64,000 nucleotides of DNA from positions 23,657 through 87,656 of the forward strand of contig JANYDW010000037.1 of assembly GCA_025363455.1 (NCBI GenBank), written 5' to 3'. Within the stretch, counting starts at the first letter, position 1. Each line of letters opens with the position of its first letter. Origin of the DNA: Oleiharenicola sp. (GTDB lineage Bacteria > Verrucomicrobiota > Verrucomicrobiia > Opitutales > Opitutaceae). A program made the translations under genes and the position numbers. Of the stretch, positions 32,713 to 42,784 are shown piece by piece. The notes beneath the pieces were generated by a model that did not search any database, had not been told where the DNA came from, and was given only the letters and a program-made list of their open reading frames with translations.

Positions 32713-35700
32713 ATGAAGAATTCCTCCTTCACCGACCTGTTCATCAACAAGCCCGTCCTGGCGATCGTGGTGAACCTCGTGATCGTCATCGCCGGCATCC
32801 AAGCGTGGCGCTCGCTTTCCGTACGCCAGTATCCGCGCAGCGAAAATGCTTCCGTCGTCATCAGCACCGTCTACGTCGGCGCCAACGCCGAGCTGGTGCG
32901 CGGCTTCGTCACCACGCCGCTCGAGCGCACCATCGCCTCGGCCGACGGCATCGAGTATATCGAGTCGAAGAGCCTGCTCGGCTTCTCCACCATTACGGCG
33001 CGCCTTAAGCTCAACTACGACACGACCAAGGCGCTCGCCGACATCACCTCCAAGGTGAACCAAGTGCGCAATGAGCTCCCGCCCGAGTCAGAGATCCCCT
33101 CGATCAGCGTCGTGTCGGCCGACCAGACCTTTGCCGCGGCCTACCTCGGCTTCAGCTCCGACATCCTGTCACAGAGCGAGATCACTGACTACATCGTCCG
33201 GGTCGTGCAGCCGCGGCTGGCCGCCCTGGCCGGCGTGCAGCAGATCGAGCTGATCGGCACCCGCACCTTCGCCATGCGCGTCTGGCTGAAGCCCGACCGC
33301 ATGGCCGCGCTCAGCGTCACCCCCGCGCAGGTCCGTCAGGCCCTGGCCGCCAACAACTATCTCGCCGCCATTGGCAACACAAAGGGCGCGCTGGTGCAGG
33401 TGAACATGACGGCCAACACCGACCTGCATTCCGTCGCCGAATTCAAGCGCCTGCCCATCCGGCAGCAGAACGATACCGTGATCCGCCTCGAAGACGTCGC
33501 CGATGTCGTGCTCGGGGCCGAGGATTATGACACCATGGTGCGCCAGAACGGCCAAACCTCTGTATTCATCGGCGTGCACCCGCTGCCCAACGCCAACACC
33601 ATCGACGTGGTCAAGCTCGTCCGCATCGAGCTGGACGCGCTCAAGAAAGACCTGCCGGGCGGCCTTGAGGCCAGCATCGGCTACGACTCCTCGGAATACA
33701 TCAGCAACGCCATCCACGAGGTTACCCACACCCTGATCGACACCCTGATGATCGTCGTGGTCGTCATCTTCCTGTTCCTCGGTTCCTGGCGTTCGGTGCT
33801 CGTGCCGATCATGGCCATCCCGGTCTCGTTGATCGGTGGCGTGTTCCTGATGCAGACCTTCGGGTTCACGCTGAACCTGCTCACGCTCCTCGCCATCGTG
33901 CTGTCCGTCGGCCTCGTGGTGGATGACGCCATCGTCGTCGTGGAAAACGTCGAGCGCCACCTCCGTGAGGGCCGCACGCCCTTCGACGCGGCGTTGCTGG
34001 GCGCCCGTGAACTGGCCGGGCCGGTCATCGCCATGACTATCACCTTGGCCGCCGTCTACACGCCGATCGGCCTGCAGGGTGGCCTGACCGGAGCGCTGTT
34101 CCGCGAGTTCGCACTCACTCTCGCCGGCGCCGTGACAATCTCGGGCATCGTGGCCCTTACGCTCTCGCCCATGATGGCGGCCCGCCTGCTCCGCAGCGCC
34201 GCGGATGAGGAACGCGGCTTCGCCGGCTGGGTGAACCACAAGTTTGACCGCCTGCGCGAAATGTATGACCATGGGCTGGCCCGCACGCTGGACAAACGGC
34301 CGCTGGTGTACGCCGTGTGGATCGTGATCGCCCTGTGCACCATCCCCATGTATATGTTCTCCCCGCAGGAGCTCGCTCCGCCCGAGGACCAGAGCGTGAT
34401 CTTTAGCGGCATTGCCGCCCCGGCGAACGCCACCTCCGACCAGAAGAGCTTCTACGGTGCCGCGGTGGAGAAGGCTTTCCTCGACACCAAGGAGCGCGAC
34501 CTCACCTTTCAGATCCTGTTCCCGCCGTCCATTGGCGCGGCCTTCGGCTTCGACGGCTTTGGCGGCATGGTCACGAAACCGTGGGCGCAGCGCGATCGCT
34601 CGGTCTTCCAGATCCTGCCTGAGGTGCAGGGGCGCCTTTCCCAAGTCCCCGGCCTCGAGGTCTACGCCCTCACACCGCCGGCCTTGCCGGGCGGCAGCAA
34701 CTTTCCGGTTGAGTTCGTCATAGCCTCCACCGCCGATGCCTCGCAGCTGCTCGAGTTCGCCCAGCAGCTCTCGATGAAGTGCATGACCGACCCGGCGGCG
34801 CAGGGCCTGTTCTACTTCCCGCCGCTCATCGACCTCAAGATTGACCAGCCACAGGCTGAGATCGTGATCGATCGCGAGAAGGTCGCCGCGCTCGGGCTCA
34901 GCCTGTCGCAGGTCGGCGCTGACCTCGCCTCGGCGCTCGGCGGCAACTACGTCAACCGCTTCAACATCGACGGCCGCAGCTACAAGGTCATCCCACAGAT
35001 CGAGCGCAGCGAGCGCCTCAACCCCGAGCAGCTACGCAACATCCATATCACCGGTCCTAAGGGCGAGCTGATCCCGGTCAGCACGATCGCGCACTTGGAA
35101 AACAAGACCGTGCCGCGCTCGCTCAACCGCTTCCAGCAGCTGAACGCCGTAAAGCTTTCCGGCGCCACCGGCCAGCTCGACGCCGCGCTAACCTACTTGG
35201 AGAAGGCCTCGAAGGAGGTTCTACCGCCGGGCTATTCGATCGACTACACCGGCGAGTCCCGGCAGTTCCGCCACGAGGGCGGCAAGTTCCTGCCCGCTAT
35301 GATGCTGTCCATCGTGCTGATCTTCCTCGCGCTGGCGGTGCAGTTCAATTCATTCCGCGACCCGGTCGTGATCCTGTTAGGTTCTGTGCCGCTCGCCATG
35401 TTCGGTGCGCTCCTGTTCACCTTCCTCCGTATCCCGGACCCGAACACGCCGTTCTGGACCACCGGTTGGACGACGACCCTGAACATCTACGCGCAGGTCG
35501 GCCTCGTCACCCTCGTCGGCCTCATCGCTAAGAACGGCATTCTCGTGGTCGAGTTCGCCAACAAGCTCCAGGAGGAGGGCCGTTCCAAGATCGATGCCGT
35601 GCGCGAGGCAGCCAAGACCCGCCTCCGCCCCGTCCTCATGACCACCGTGGCGACCATCGCCGGGCATTTCCCGCTGACTCTGGTCAGCGGTCCCGGTGCC

Positions 35701-35871
35701 GCGGCCCGCAACTCCATCGGCCTCGTCCTCGTCGGCGGTATGGCCATCGGGGCGCTGTTCACCCTCTTCGTGCTGCCTTCGGTCTACGTGCTCCTCGCCA
35801 AAGATCATGCCAGGTCCCGCGTCCCGGCCCTCGTCCCGGCTGTCGGGGCTGAGCCGATCCTTGCCAAGTAA
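32713..35871 (+). CDS. RND-family multidrug efflux pump
   Basis: 1052 residues, normal for hydrophobe/amphiphile RND transporters (AcrB, MdtB, MexF relatives). Twelve membrane helices in two halves with large periplasmic loops. The proton-relay aspartates sit in helix 4 within SVGLVVDDAIVVVENVERH. The N-terminus FTDLFINKPVLAIVVNLVIV and the helix 11-12 stretch (VGLIAKNGILVVEFANKLQEEG) are typical. It exports substrates from the periplasm or inner leaflet through the co-encoded adaptor and TolC-like channel. The substrate cannot be told from sequence; drugs, bile-like amphiphiles or solvents are usual in the family. Confidence 0.95.
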   Translation: MKNSSFTDLFINKPVLAIVVNLVIVIAGIQAWRSLSVRQYPRSENASVVISTVYVGANAELVRGFVTTPLERTIASADGIEYIESKSLLGFSTITARLKLNYDTTKALADITSKVNQVRNELPPESEIPSISVVSADQTFAAAYLGFSSDILSQSEITDYIVRVVQPRLAALAGVQQIELIGTRTFAMRVWLKPDRMAALSVTPAQVRQALAANNYLAAIGNTKGALVQVNMTANTDLHSVAEFKRLPIRQQNDTVIRLEDVADVVLGAEDYDTMVRQNGQTSVFIGVHPLPNANTIDVVKLVRIELDALKKDLPGGLEASIGYDSSEYISNAIHEVTHTLIDTLMIVVVVIFLFLGSWRSVLVPIMAIPVSLIGGVFLMQTFGFTLNLLTLLAIVLSVGLVVDDAIVVVENVERHLREGRTPFDAALLGARELAGPVIAMTITLAAVYTPIGLQGGLTGALFREFALTLAGAVTISGIVALTLSPMMAARLLRSAADEERGFAGWVNHKFDRLREMYDHGLARTLDKRPLVYAVWIVIALCTIPMYMFSPQELAPPEDQSVIFSGIAAPANATSDQKSFYGAAVEKAFLDTKERDLTFQILFPPSIGAAFGFDGFGGMVTKPWAQRDRSVFQILPEVQGRLSQVPGLEVYALTPPALPGGSNFPVEFVIASTADASQLLEFAQQLSMKCMTDPAAQGLFYFPPLIDLKIDQPQAEIVIDREKVAALGLSLSQVGADLASALGGNYVNRFNIDGRSYKVIPQIERSERLNPEQLRNIHITGPKGELIPVSTIAHLENKTVPRSLNRFQQLNAVKLSGATGQLDAALTYLEKASKEVLPPGYSIDYTGESRQFRHEGGKFLPAMMLSIVLIFLALAVQFNSFRDPVVILLGSVPLAMFGALLFTFLRIPDPNTPFWTTGWTTTLNIYAQVGLVTLVGLIAKNGILVVEFANKLQEEGRSKIDAVREAAKTRLRPVLMTTVATIAGHFPLTLVSGPGAAARNSIGLVLVGGMAIGALFTLFVLPSVYVLLAKDHARSRVPALVPAVGAEPILAK

Positions 35872-35887
35872 TCCCGATTTCCTCCTA

Positions 35888-37300
35888 ATGAAGTTTCCCA
35901 TGCGATTGACCAGTTATTTTCTTGCGGGTGCAATCCTATCCACGGCTCTGCCCATCCGCGCCCAGCTCAACGACGGCAAGCCCGATCCGGACTTTGTCGT
36001 GCCGACCAAGCTCAACCTCGAGTACGCGCTCGCCTATGCGCTGGATAACAACTTTGCGATCCGCCAGGCCAAGGAGCGCATCCGCCAGCAGGAGGGGGTT
36101 ATTCTTGAGGTCCGTTCTTCGCAACTCCCGAATGTCTCGGCTTCCGGCAACTACCAGCGCAACGCCGACGAGGTCTCCATCAACGGCCGCGACCATGCCT
36201 GGTCCGTGGACATCACCGCCCGCCAGTTGCTCTACTCTGGCGGCGGCGTGGCCGCGAATGTGAAGAACCAGCAGCTGACCCTCGACGCGGCCGTGCTGGC
36301 CCTGCAGGCCGTCATTAACGACGCCCTGGTGGATGTGCGGGTCCGCTTCTTCACCATCCTGCTCACCCGCGAGAAGATCAAGGTACAGGAGAGCAACATC
36401 GAGCTGCTGGAGCGCCAGCTGAAGGACATCAGGAATCGCTACGAAGCGGGCACGGTCTCCAACTTCGAGGTGCTGCGCGCCGAGGTCGCCCTGGCCAACG
36501 CCCAACCCGCGCTTATCTCGGCCCGCAACGACTTCCGCCTCGCCATCGAGGAACTCCGCCAATCTCTGGGCTACGTCAACGTCAACGACAAGAACGTGAC
36601 CAGCCAGCCCGAGTTTCTCGGCACGCTTGAATTCAAGCCCGCCAGCTTTGACCCGCAGGGCACGGCCGGGGCCACGCCTGAGGAGACCCGCGATCTCATT
36701 CGTTCCGCCCTCGCCACCGCCCATGAGCAGCGTCCGGATCTGCAACGTCTGGCCAAGCTGACGTCCGCGGCCGAGGAGGCGGTGACCGCCCGCCGCGCCG
36801 GGTACCTGCCCAGCATTTCAGCCTTCGGGGCCTACGATTTTCGCATGGCGCCGGCCTCGAGCACAAAGTCCTCGCTTGATGGCTGGACCGTCGGCCTGCA
36901 ATCGCAGTGGAATATTTTCGACGGGCGCGCGACGGCCGGGCGCGTCGCCCAGGCCCGCTCCTACCTGGAGCAGGCCAAGCTGGCCTTGGGCGAAACTCAG
37001 TTGACCGTGGACGTCGAGGTCCGGCGGGCGATTTCGTCCTACCAGCAGGCGATCGAACTGGCCGCCGCGTCGCAGAAGGTCGTCGAGCAGGCCGCGGAGG
37101 CTCTTCGCCTGGCCAATGCCCGCTTCTCCGCCGGCACGGCCACCCAGCTCGATGTGCTCACCTCCCAGGTCGAGCTTACCACCGCCAAGCTAAACCAGCT
37201 GCAGGCCTACTACAGCTACAACGTCGCGGTCGCCCGCGCCCGCCGGGCCATGGGGCAGACCGATGAGCAGCGTCCGACCAAGGAACTAAGTTATCCGTGA
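35888..37300 (+). CDS. TolC-family outer-membrane efflux channel
   Basis: 470 residues from an ATG at 35888 (a second ATG four codons on is possible). Signal peptide to about residue 26 (AGAILSTALPIRAQ). Two OEP repeats form the alpha-barrel tunnel; the first contains LEYALAYALDNNFAIRQAKE and IELLERQLKDIRNRYEAGTVSNFEVLRAE, the second LRLANARFSAGTATQLDVLTSQ, both with the Gly-Thr-Ser/Asp-Leu-Val-like turn common to TolC proteins. The gene begins 16 bases after the pump gene and completes the tripartite system. Confidence 0.94.
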   Translation: MKFPMRLTSYFLAGAILSTALPIRAQLNDGKPDPDFVVPTKLNLEYALAYALDNNFAIRQAKERIRQQEGVILEVRSSQLPNVSASGNYQRNADEVSINGRDHAWSVDITARQLLYSGGGVAANVKNQQLTLDAAVLALQAVINDALVDVRVRFFTILLTREKIKVQESNIELLERQLKDIRNRYEAGTVSNFEVLRAEVALANAQPALISARNDFRLAIEELRQSLGYVNVNDKNVTSQPEFLGTLEFKPASFDPQGTAGATPEETRDLIRSALATAHEQRPDLQRLAKLTSAAEEAVTARRAGYLPSISAFGAYDFRMAPASSTKSSLDGWTVGLQSQWNIFDGRATAGRVAQARSYLEQAKLALGETQLTVDVEVRRAISSYQQAIELAAASQKVVEQAAEALRLANARFSAGTATQLDVLTSQVELTTAKLNQLQAYYSYNVAVARARRAMGQTDEQRPTKELSYP

Positions 37301-37305
37301 ACAGC

Positions 37306-37332
37306 CCGGTAGCGGCGGTCCATGACCGCCGG
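37306..37332. repeat. Short GC-rich hairpin after the efflux operon
   Basis: CCGGTAGCGGCGGTC-CAT-GACCGCCGGG, a stem of seven to ten base pairs carrying GTAG at its 5' side. It starts six bases after the TolC-type stop. There is no T run, so it is a REP-like element or a 3' stabiliser rather than a clear terminator. Confidence 0.55.
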
Positions 37333-37436
37333 GAGGTGAGTGGTGAATTTCGAAGGCGATCCCAGACCGCTGGTCCAGCTTTTTTCTTCACGCTGCGGGC
37401 AACTTGGGCCAATTAACTGTGTCCTTAACGCACCGC

Positions 37437-40400
37437 ATGAAGCCCGTTCGTCTGCTGCTCATTATCCTTGGTATTTTGGTGGTGATGGGTGCCGTCGCGG
37501 TTGGGCTGGCCATGACGCCCTCGGTGCAGCGTTGGGCTCTGCTCCGCGCGGCGCGGAATGCAGGCCTCAAGCTGGAAGTGGCCGGCGTTTCGGCCGGTTG
37601 GTCCGGAGCCACCGTGCAGGGAGTTCAGGTGGAAAAGCAGCAGATTGTGGTGAAGCTGGACCGGCTGGAGGCTGGTTTTTCCCTCTGGCAATTGCTGGTC
37701 GGTCGGCAACTCGCCATCAGTCGCCTCAAAATCGACGGGCTCGTGGTCGACGCGAGCCGGGTCTCGCGCACGAAGGCCGAGGCCGCCGCGGCGGGAGCTC
37801 CCGCCGCCGCGCCGGGTTTGCTCGCCCAGTTGGTCCTACCCGTGGACCTGACTTTGGAGGATGTGCGCATCGAGGGTCGGGCGTTGTTGCCCGGCTCGGC
37901 CGGCCAGCCCCCGGTCACGGCTGACCTGAGCGTCAACGGAGGCAAGTTTTCCCCGGGACATGAAGGGCTGCTCCAGCTCACTGCCACCCTCCGCAACGCC
38001 GATCCCGCGGCCAAGGTCGCCACGCTCCGCGCGCAAGCCGGCTTGCGTGCGACCCTGACGGCGCAACGCACCTTCAATAACGTAGTGCTGACCACCGTGG
38101 TGGACGCCGAGGGCCGAGGTCTGGCCGGACAGAGTCAGTTGAAAATCTCCGCCGAGCTGTTCCGCACCACTTCGGGGGAGAGCTATGTCATCGGCATGGA
38201 TACCATCCTCCGTGGCACGACGGAGAACATACTCAAGGTGCAGGCGCGGCTTGACGCGACGAGTCACCAATACGCTGGCGAATGGACCATCAAGGCGAGC
38301 ACGCCCCAGTTGGAGCCATTTTCGCTCGTTGGGGCCTTGCCGGATTTTGACTTGAAGGGCGGGGGAGGTTTTACCTTCGATCCCGTCACGGTTGCCTTCA
38401 CTCTGCAGGGCGGCTTGCAGGGCCAGGTGAATCGGTGGGAGGCGGTGGAGCCGGCTTGGCGGGCCATTGGGCCCGTGACAATCGATACCACCTTCAATGT
38501 CGGCCAGCGCGCTGGCGTCCTGAACATCGATCAATTCAAGACCGTGCTGACTGGGGCGAAACCGGTCCTCGAGGTCCGCGCGGTGTCTGCGATCCATTAT
38601 GATCTGAAAAAGCGGCAGTTAATCGCTGACGGTCTCGTGGCGGACAAGCTCCTGGAGGTCAACGTGCGCGGCCTGCCCCTGGATTGGGTGCGACCCTTTG
38701 TGACGATAGCGGATGTTTCCGGCGGGGACATCACGGGGCAAGTCGACCTTGCCCGGGTGTCCACTTCTGCCACCGCGGCCTCACTTCGGGGCCGGTTGCA
38801 GGTGGCTGGACTCACTGTCGTGGAAGCCGGCCGGCCACTGCTCGCCCAGGCCGATGTCATCGTGCAGGGCGAGGCGGTCGTGGTTGCTGGCCGGGTGGAC
38901 GCGCCCGTCATTGAAATGAAAGTGGTCACCGCGGCGGGTGACACGCTCAATTTGTCCGGGAAGCTTTCCGTGCAGACCGGCGCGAACACGCAGGCCGCAG
39001 TCGAAGGTCAGTACACCGCCACCGCGGTCAAGCTGCTCGCTCGCTGGTTCCCGGGGGCCCCCGTCACAGCCCAAGGCGATTTCAAGTTCAGCCTCCACGG
39101 TGACGAGTGGGAAATCTCGCCCGGTCGAAGCCTGCTACGACAAGGCGCGGACAATCTGCTGTTCAGCGCGACGATCCTCCAGCCGTTCACGGTGGGGATC
39201 AGCGGCGGCACCCTCCGGCCCCGGGATGCCGCGCAAGCCGTCGCCCGCGTGGAACTCGGCCATCTGCCACTCGGCCTGCTGCCGATGACCCAACCCGAGT
39301 CGACCCTCGGCGGCGTGGTGCAGCAGGGAGTCTTTGAGCTCAGCGTGCAGGGCGGGATATCCACCTTCAAGGCCACCGCGCCGCTTTTGCTGGCCGACGT
39401 TTCGCTGGCCCAAGGCCGGACCGCAGCGCTAACGGAACTGGCGATCGAGGCCCGGCCCGTGCTCGAGTATGCGGGCCCGGACAGCCTGAAAATCCAGACG
39501 GGCGACGTGATCGTGCGCAACCGCGCCAAGACGGTCCTCGCCACGTTCAAGGCCGAGGGGGCGCGGACTCCCGCGCAGGGTACGCAGGCCACCATTACCT
39601 TCAACCTCGAGGTGCCCGGGCTCGCCGGCCAGCCGCTCTTCGCCGGAGCCCAGGTCGTGTCGGCCGGGCGTGCGAGCGGCGAAATCCGGGCCACGGCGCA
39701 GGGGATGCAAAGCCAGCTGGAGGCCCGGCTGACGCTCAACGGTCTCATCGCCGCCGACGGCGGCCGGACCCTGCCGATCGCCAACCTCGCCTTCCGCGGC
39801 CTGGTCCGCAGCAACGGCACGATTTCGCTGGAGGCGCCCCTGTTGCTCGACAACTCGGGCCGGCGTTCGGACCTGAAGTTCGCGCTCGAGCTGTCGCCAC
39901 TTGGCCCGGGCTATTCCGTCGACGGCCACCTGACCGGCCAGCAGGTGGAGCTGGAAGACATGCTGGGCGTGCTCGGGGTTTTTCTCGTCTCCGCCGCGCC
40001 CGACAACGGCGACAAGCCCGCCGCGCCCACCGGCGGCGTCGCGCCCGACACGGTCGCCGCGTGGTCGCGCTTCAGCGGCCAGCTCGCGCTCGACGTCAAG
40101 TCCGTCACGCGCGGGCAGGACTGGGCCATGACCGGGCTCACCGGGGCCGTGGCGATCGAGCCGGCGCGCCTGGCGCTGGAAAAACTGGCGGCCTCGTTCA
40201 GCGCGACCAGCCGCCTGGGGGCGAAGATGGAGCTGCGGTTCACCGGCGGGGCCATGCCGTACCGGCTGACGGGCGAGTACTCGCTCAACGATTTTGACGC
40301 CGGCCGGCTCTTCAAGGCGCTCGAGCCGGGCAAGCCCCCGACGGTGGAGGGACTCTTCACCGTGACGGCCAAGCTCGCCGGCAACGGCGAGACGCCCGCC

Positions 40401-40988
40401 CGCGCCCTCGAGCGCGTGCAGGGCGACCTGCAGTTCACGAGCCGGCAGGGCATCTTCCGCGGCCTCCAGCGCACCAGCAACAAGCTCTCCCGGACCTCCA
40501 AGGCAGTGGAACTCGGCGCCTCGGTGCTCGGCTCGATCTTCGGCTCGGAGAAGATCACCAAGACCGCGGAGAAGGTGGCGGGGCAGGCTTACTTTGTGGA
40601 CCAGCTCGCGCAGAGCCTCGCGGAATTCAACTACGACCTGCTCAGCGTGCACCTGACGCGCGGCGAGCTGCTCGACATGAGCCTCGAGGACATCAGCCTC
40701 GTCTCGCCCGAGATCCGGCTCACCGGCCGGGGTGACGTGAGCTATGTGGCCGGCAAGTCCCTGCTGGAGCAACCGCTCAACGCCTCGCTCAGTTTCGCGG
40801 CCCGCGGCAAGACCGAGCAGCTCCTCGACAAACTCAACGCGCTCGATGGCAACAAGGACGAACTCGGGTATGCGCGTACCAAGGCGCCGGTCACCCTCGC
40901 CGGCACGCTGGCCAAGCCCGACCCGACGGCGTTCTTCACCCGCATCGCCACGGCCAAGCTCGCCGACTTCCTCGACAACGGGGACTGA
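37437..40988 (+). CDS. Large AsmA-like protein
   Basis: 1183 residues from the ATG at 37437. One N-terminal membrane helix (about 5-25) is followed by an extended, beta-rich periplasmic body with few cysteines. The N-terminal part (LEVAGVSAGWSGATVQGVQV, LSRLKIDGLVVDASRV-like strands) and the C-terminal block (GLFTVTAKLAGNGETPARALERVQGDLQFTSRQGIFRG) match the AsmA/YhdP/TamB superfamily, in which long grooved beta structures move phospholipids between inner and outer membranes. The region LSRTSKAVELGASVLGSIFGSEK is helical. The exact subfamily is uncertain. It follows the efflux operon by 136 bases and precedes a GH29 gene by 18 bases. Confidence 0.8.
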   Translation: MKPVRLLLIILGILVVMGAVAVGLAMTPSVQRWALLRAARNAGLKLEVAGVSAGWSGATVQGVQVEKQQIVVKLDRLEAGFSLWQLLVGRQLAISRLKIDGLVVDASRVSRTKAEAAAAGAPAAAPGLLAQLVLPVDLTLEDVRIEGRALLPGSAGQPPVTADLSVNGGKFSPGHEGLLQLTATLRNADPAAKVATLRAQAGLRATLTAQRTFNNVVLTTVVDAEGRGLAGQSQLKISAELFRTTSGESYVIGMDTILRGTTENILKVQARLDATSHQYAGEWTIKASTPQLEPFSLVGALPDFDLKGGGGFTFDPVTVAFTLQGGLQGQVNRWEAVEPAWRAIGPVTIDTTFNVGQRAGVLNIDQFKTVLTGAKPVLEVRAVSAIHYDLKKRQLIADGLVADKLLEVNVRGLPLDWVRPFVTIADVSGGDITGQVDLARVSTSATAASLRGRLQVAGLTVVEAGRPLLAQADVIVQGEAVVVAGRVDAPVIEMKVVTAAGDTLNLSGKLSVQTGANTQAAVEGQYTATAVKLLARWFPGAPVTAQGDFKFSLHGDEWEISPGRSLLRQGADNLLFSATILQPFTVGISGGTLRPRDAAQAVARVELGHLPLGLLPMTQPESTLGGVVQQGVFELSVQGGISTFKATAPLLLADVSLAQGRTAALTELAIEARPVLEYAGPDSLKIQTGDVIVRNRAKTVLATFKAEGARTPAQGTQATITFNLEVPGLAGQPLFAGAQVVSAGRASGEIRATAQGMQSQLEARLTLNGLIAADGGRTLPIANLAFRGLVRSNGTISLEAPLLLDNSGRRSDLKFALELSPLGPGYSVDGHLTGQQVELEDMLGVLGVFLVSAAPDNGDKPAAPTGGVAPDTVAAWSRFSGQLALDVKSVTRGQDWAMTGLTGAVAIEPARLALEKLAASFSATSRLGAKMELRFTGGAMPYRLTGEYSLNDFDAGRLFKALEPGKPPTVEGLFTVTAKLAGNGETPARALERVQGDLQFTSRQGIFRGLQRTSNKLSRTSKAVELGASVLGSIFGSEKITKTAEKVAGQAYFVDQLAQSLAEFNYDLLSVHLTRGELLDMSLEDISLVSPEIRLTGRGDVSYVAGKSLLEQPLNASLSFAARGKTEQLLDKLNALDGNKDELGYARTKAPVTLAGTLAKPDPTAFFTRIATAKLADFLDNGD

Positions 40989-41006
40989 AACCGGCAGAAG
41001 GAGCGG

Positions 41007-42023
41007 GTGCCACCCCGCAAACTGCTCGCCTGGCTGACCGGACTCCTCGCCGCCTTCGCCGCGAGTGCGACCGCCACGGCGGGGGAGCCGCCCGGGGCGC
41101 TGACGGCGGAGCAGCGCGATTTCCCGACGTGGCGCTTCGGGATGTTCATCCATTTCCATCTCGGCACCTTCGTGGATCTCGACTGGGCCGGGGGCTATGA
41201 GGATCCCGCCCGGTTCAAACCTGCGAAGCTCGACTGCACGCAATGGGCCGACGTCGCCAAGGCGGCGGGGATGACCTACCTGGTGCTGACGGTGAAGCAC
41301 ACCGAGGGCATTACGCTCTACGACAGCGTGGTGACGACCCATGACATCACCAAGTTCAGGAATTTCCGGGGTGGGCACGGGGACATCGTCCGCGAATTCG
41401 TGAACGCCTGCCGATCGCGCGGACTGAAGGTCGGACTGTATTATTGCTTCCCGGGCGATTTCGCGGACGCCAGGCATCACAACGCGCCGCCGCCCGGCCA
41501 GCCGGACCTGCACGGTCTGCCGCCGGAGGCGGCGGCGGACTACGCCGGCTTCATGAAAAAGCAGCTGGCCGAGCTGCTGACGAACTACGGGCCGGTCGAC
41601 CTGCTCTGGATCGACCAGTACGACAACAAGTACACCGTGCGCCAGTGGCCGGAGATCAGGGCTTACCTCAAGTCGCTCCAGCCGCACTGCCTCGTGCTGG
41701 GCAACAATGCGCACTCGCTCGACGATTCGGACGTGGTGGGCATCGAGTTTCCGTGGCGGACGACCCTGCCGGCGACGGGCAACGCCCTGCCCGCCGAGGT
41801 CTGCGACACGATCCAGACCGATGCCCGGTGGTTTTGGCGCGAAGTGAAAAAGCCGGAGGATCTGCAGGCGGCGGAGACCCTGGTGGCGAGACTCAAGGCC
41901 TGCAACGAGCGTGGCGCCAATTACCTCCTCGATGTCCCGCCCGATCCCGACGGCCTGATCTCCGGGCCCCAACTGCAGCGCTTGCGCGAGATCGGTGCCC
42001 TGCTCGCCGCGGCGCGAAAATAA
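41007..42023 (+). CDS. GH29-type alpha-L-fucosidase-like glycosidase
   Basis: 338 residues with a GTG start at 41007, preceded by AAGGAG at good spacing, the clearest Shine-Dalgarno sequence in the window. Signal peptide to about residue 26. The catalytic TIM barrel shows FGMFIHFHLGTF (HWG-like), TVKHTEGITLYDS (the KHHDGF equivalent), and the strand VDLLWID whose Asp203 is the expected nucleophile. The protein is shorter than many GH29 enzymes and lacks the C-terminal beta-sandwich. Exported retaining alpha-fucosidases release fucose from polysaccharides and glycans; activity on fucose is inferred from family membership only. Confidence 0.85.
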   Translation: MPPRKLLAWLTGLLAAFAASATATAGEPPGALTAEQRDFPTWRFGMFIHFHLGTFVDLDWAGGYEDPARFKPAKLDCTQWADVAKAAGMTYLVLTVKHTEGITLYDSVVTTHDITKFRNFRGGHGDIVREFVNACRSRGLKVGLYYCFPGDFADARHHNAPPPGQPDLHGLPPEAAADYAGFMKKQLAELLTNYGPVDLLWIDQYDNKYTVRQWPEIRAYLKSLQPHCLVLGNNAHSLDDSDVVGIEFPWRTTLPATGNALPAEVCDTIQTDARWFWREVKKPEDLQAAETLVARLKACNERGANYLLDVPPDPDGLISGPQLQRLREIGALLAAARK

Positions 42024-42175
42024 ATCGAGACGCACGCGGCTGGCTGGCGACCTCAAGCCCCGCCCGCCGCCGGCGATGGGTATTCGCATCGTCGGCCGGA
42101 CGGGCAGGGTGATCGCGGATTTCTACCCCTGGTACAGGGTGGTCCCATGAATCACACGATCCAGGCAGTACAAGA

Positions 42176-42784
42176 TCAGGCCCGGGCTTTCCTCAGACGG
42201 GCGATGCCGGCCAGGGCGCCAAGGCCCATGCCCAGCAACCCGACGGTCGCTCCCGTGTCGGGCACGGACACATGCAGGAATCCCCGGATTTCACCACCGG
42301 GGAAGGTCGAGGTATGGATGTTCAGATAGGATTTCTCCGCCAACATCGCCGCCAGCAGCGCCGCAGAAGCCGAGGTGGTCGAACCGCCGTTGGCGGTAAT
42401 GAAGGAGGCATTGAATGACGAGGCCACCGTCATATTGAAAATATGGTCGTAGCTTCCCGCGGTCGCGCCGGTGGGGAAGCCAGCAAAGGTCGGGGTTTGC
42501 GTGGCCACGCCCGCCGTTCCGGTGTTTGGCGCCGCCGTCGCTGCATGGATATGGGACGCCGTGGCCCCGGCAGTCAGGCCGGAGAAATTCACGACCACTC
42601 TCATGGTTTGCGCCACGTCGTCATAGAATACATTGGCGTCACCGATGGCCGGAGAAGCATTGGCCGGGGATTCGGCGGCGCCGGAAAGGGCGGTATCAAA
42701 ATGATACATGGTGGCGTAGGCCGGACTGCAAAGCAGCAGCAGCAGAATTCCGGGAAGGAGACGGATGGATGGGTGTTTGTTCAC
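42176..42784 (-). CDS. Exported CHRD-domain protein with VPDTG sorting tail
   Basis: 202 residues from a GTG at 42784; the frame continues to an ATG at 42901, but the GTG opens a clean signal peptide (HPSIRLLPGILLLLLCSPAYA). The body is one CHRD domain (first seen in chordin): GAAESPANASP, VVVNFSGLTAGATASHIHAA, and the late YLNIHTSTFPGGEIRG. The C-terminus VSVPDTGATVGLLGMGLG, a hydrophobic helix and RLRKARA matches the VPDSG/VPDTG class of CTERM sorting signals known from Verrucomicrobia, handled by an exosortase. Its role is unknown; CHRD proteins are often extracellular. Confidence 0.82.
   Translation of the reverse strand: MNKHPSIRLLPGILLLLLCSPAYATMYHFDTALSGAAESPANASPAIGDANVFYDDVAQTMRVVVNFSGLTAGATASHIHAATAAPNTGTAGVATQTPTFAGFPTGATAGSYDHIFNMTVASSFNASFITANGGSTTSASAALLAAMLAEKSYLNIHTSTFPGGEIRGFLHVSVPDTGATVGLLGMGLGALAGIARLRKARA

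Noticed and set aside
39429..42089. 886-codon open frame on the minus strand across the AsmA-like and GH29 genes
   Set aside because: It is a shadow frame in high-GC DNA; the plus-strand genes have signal peptides and family motifs, and this frame has none.
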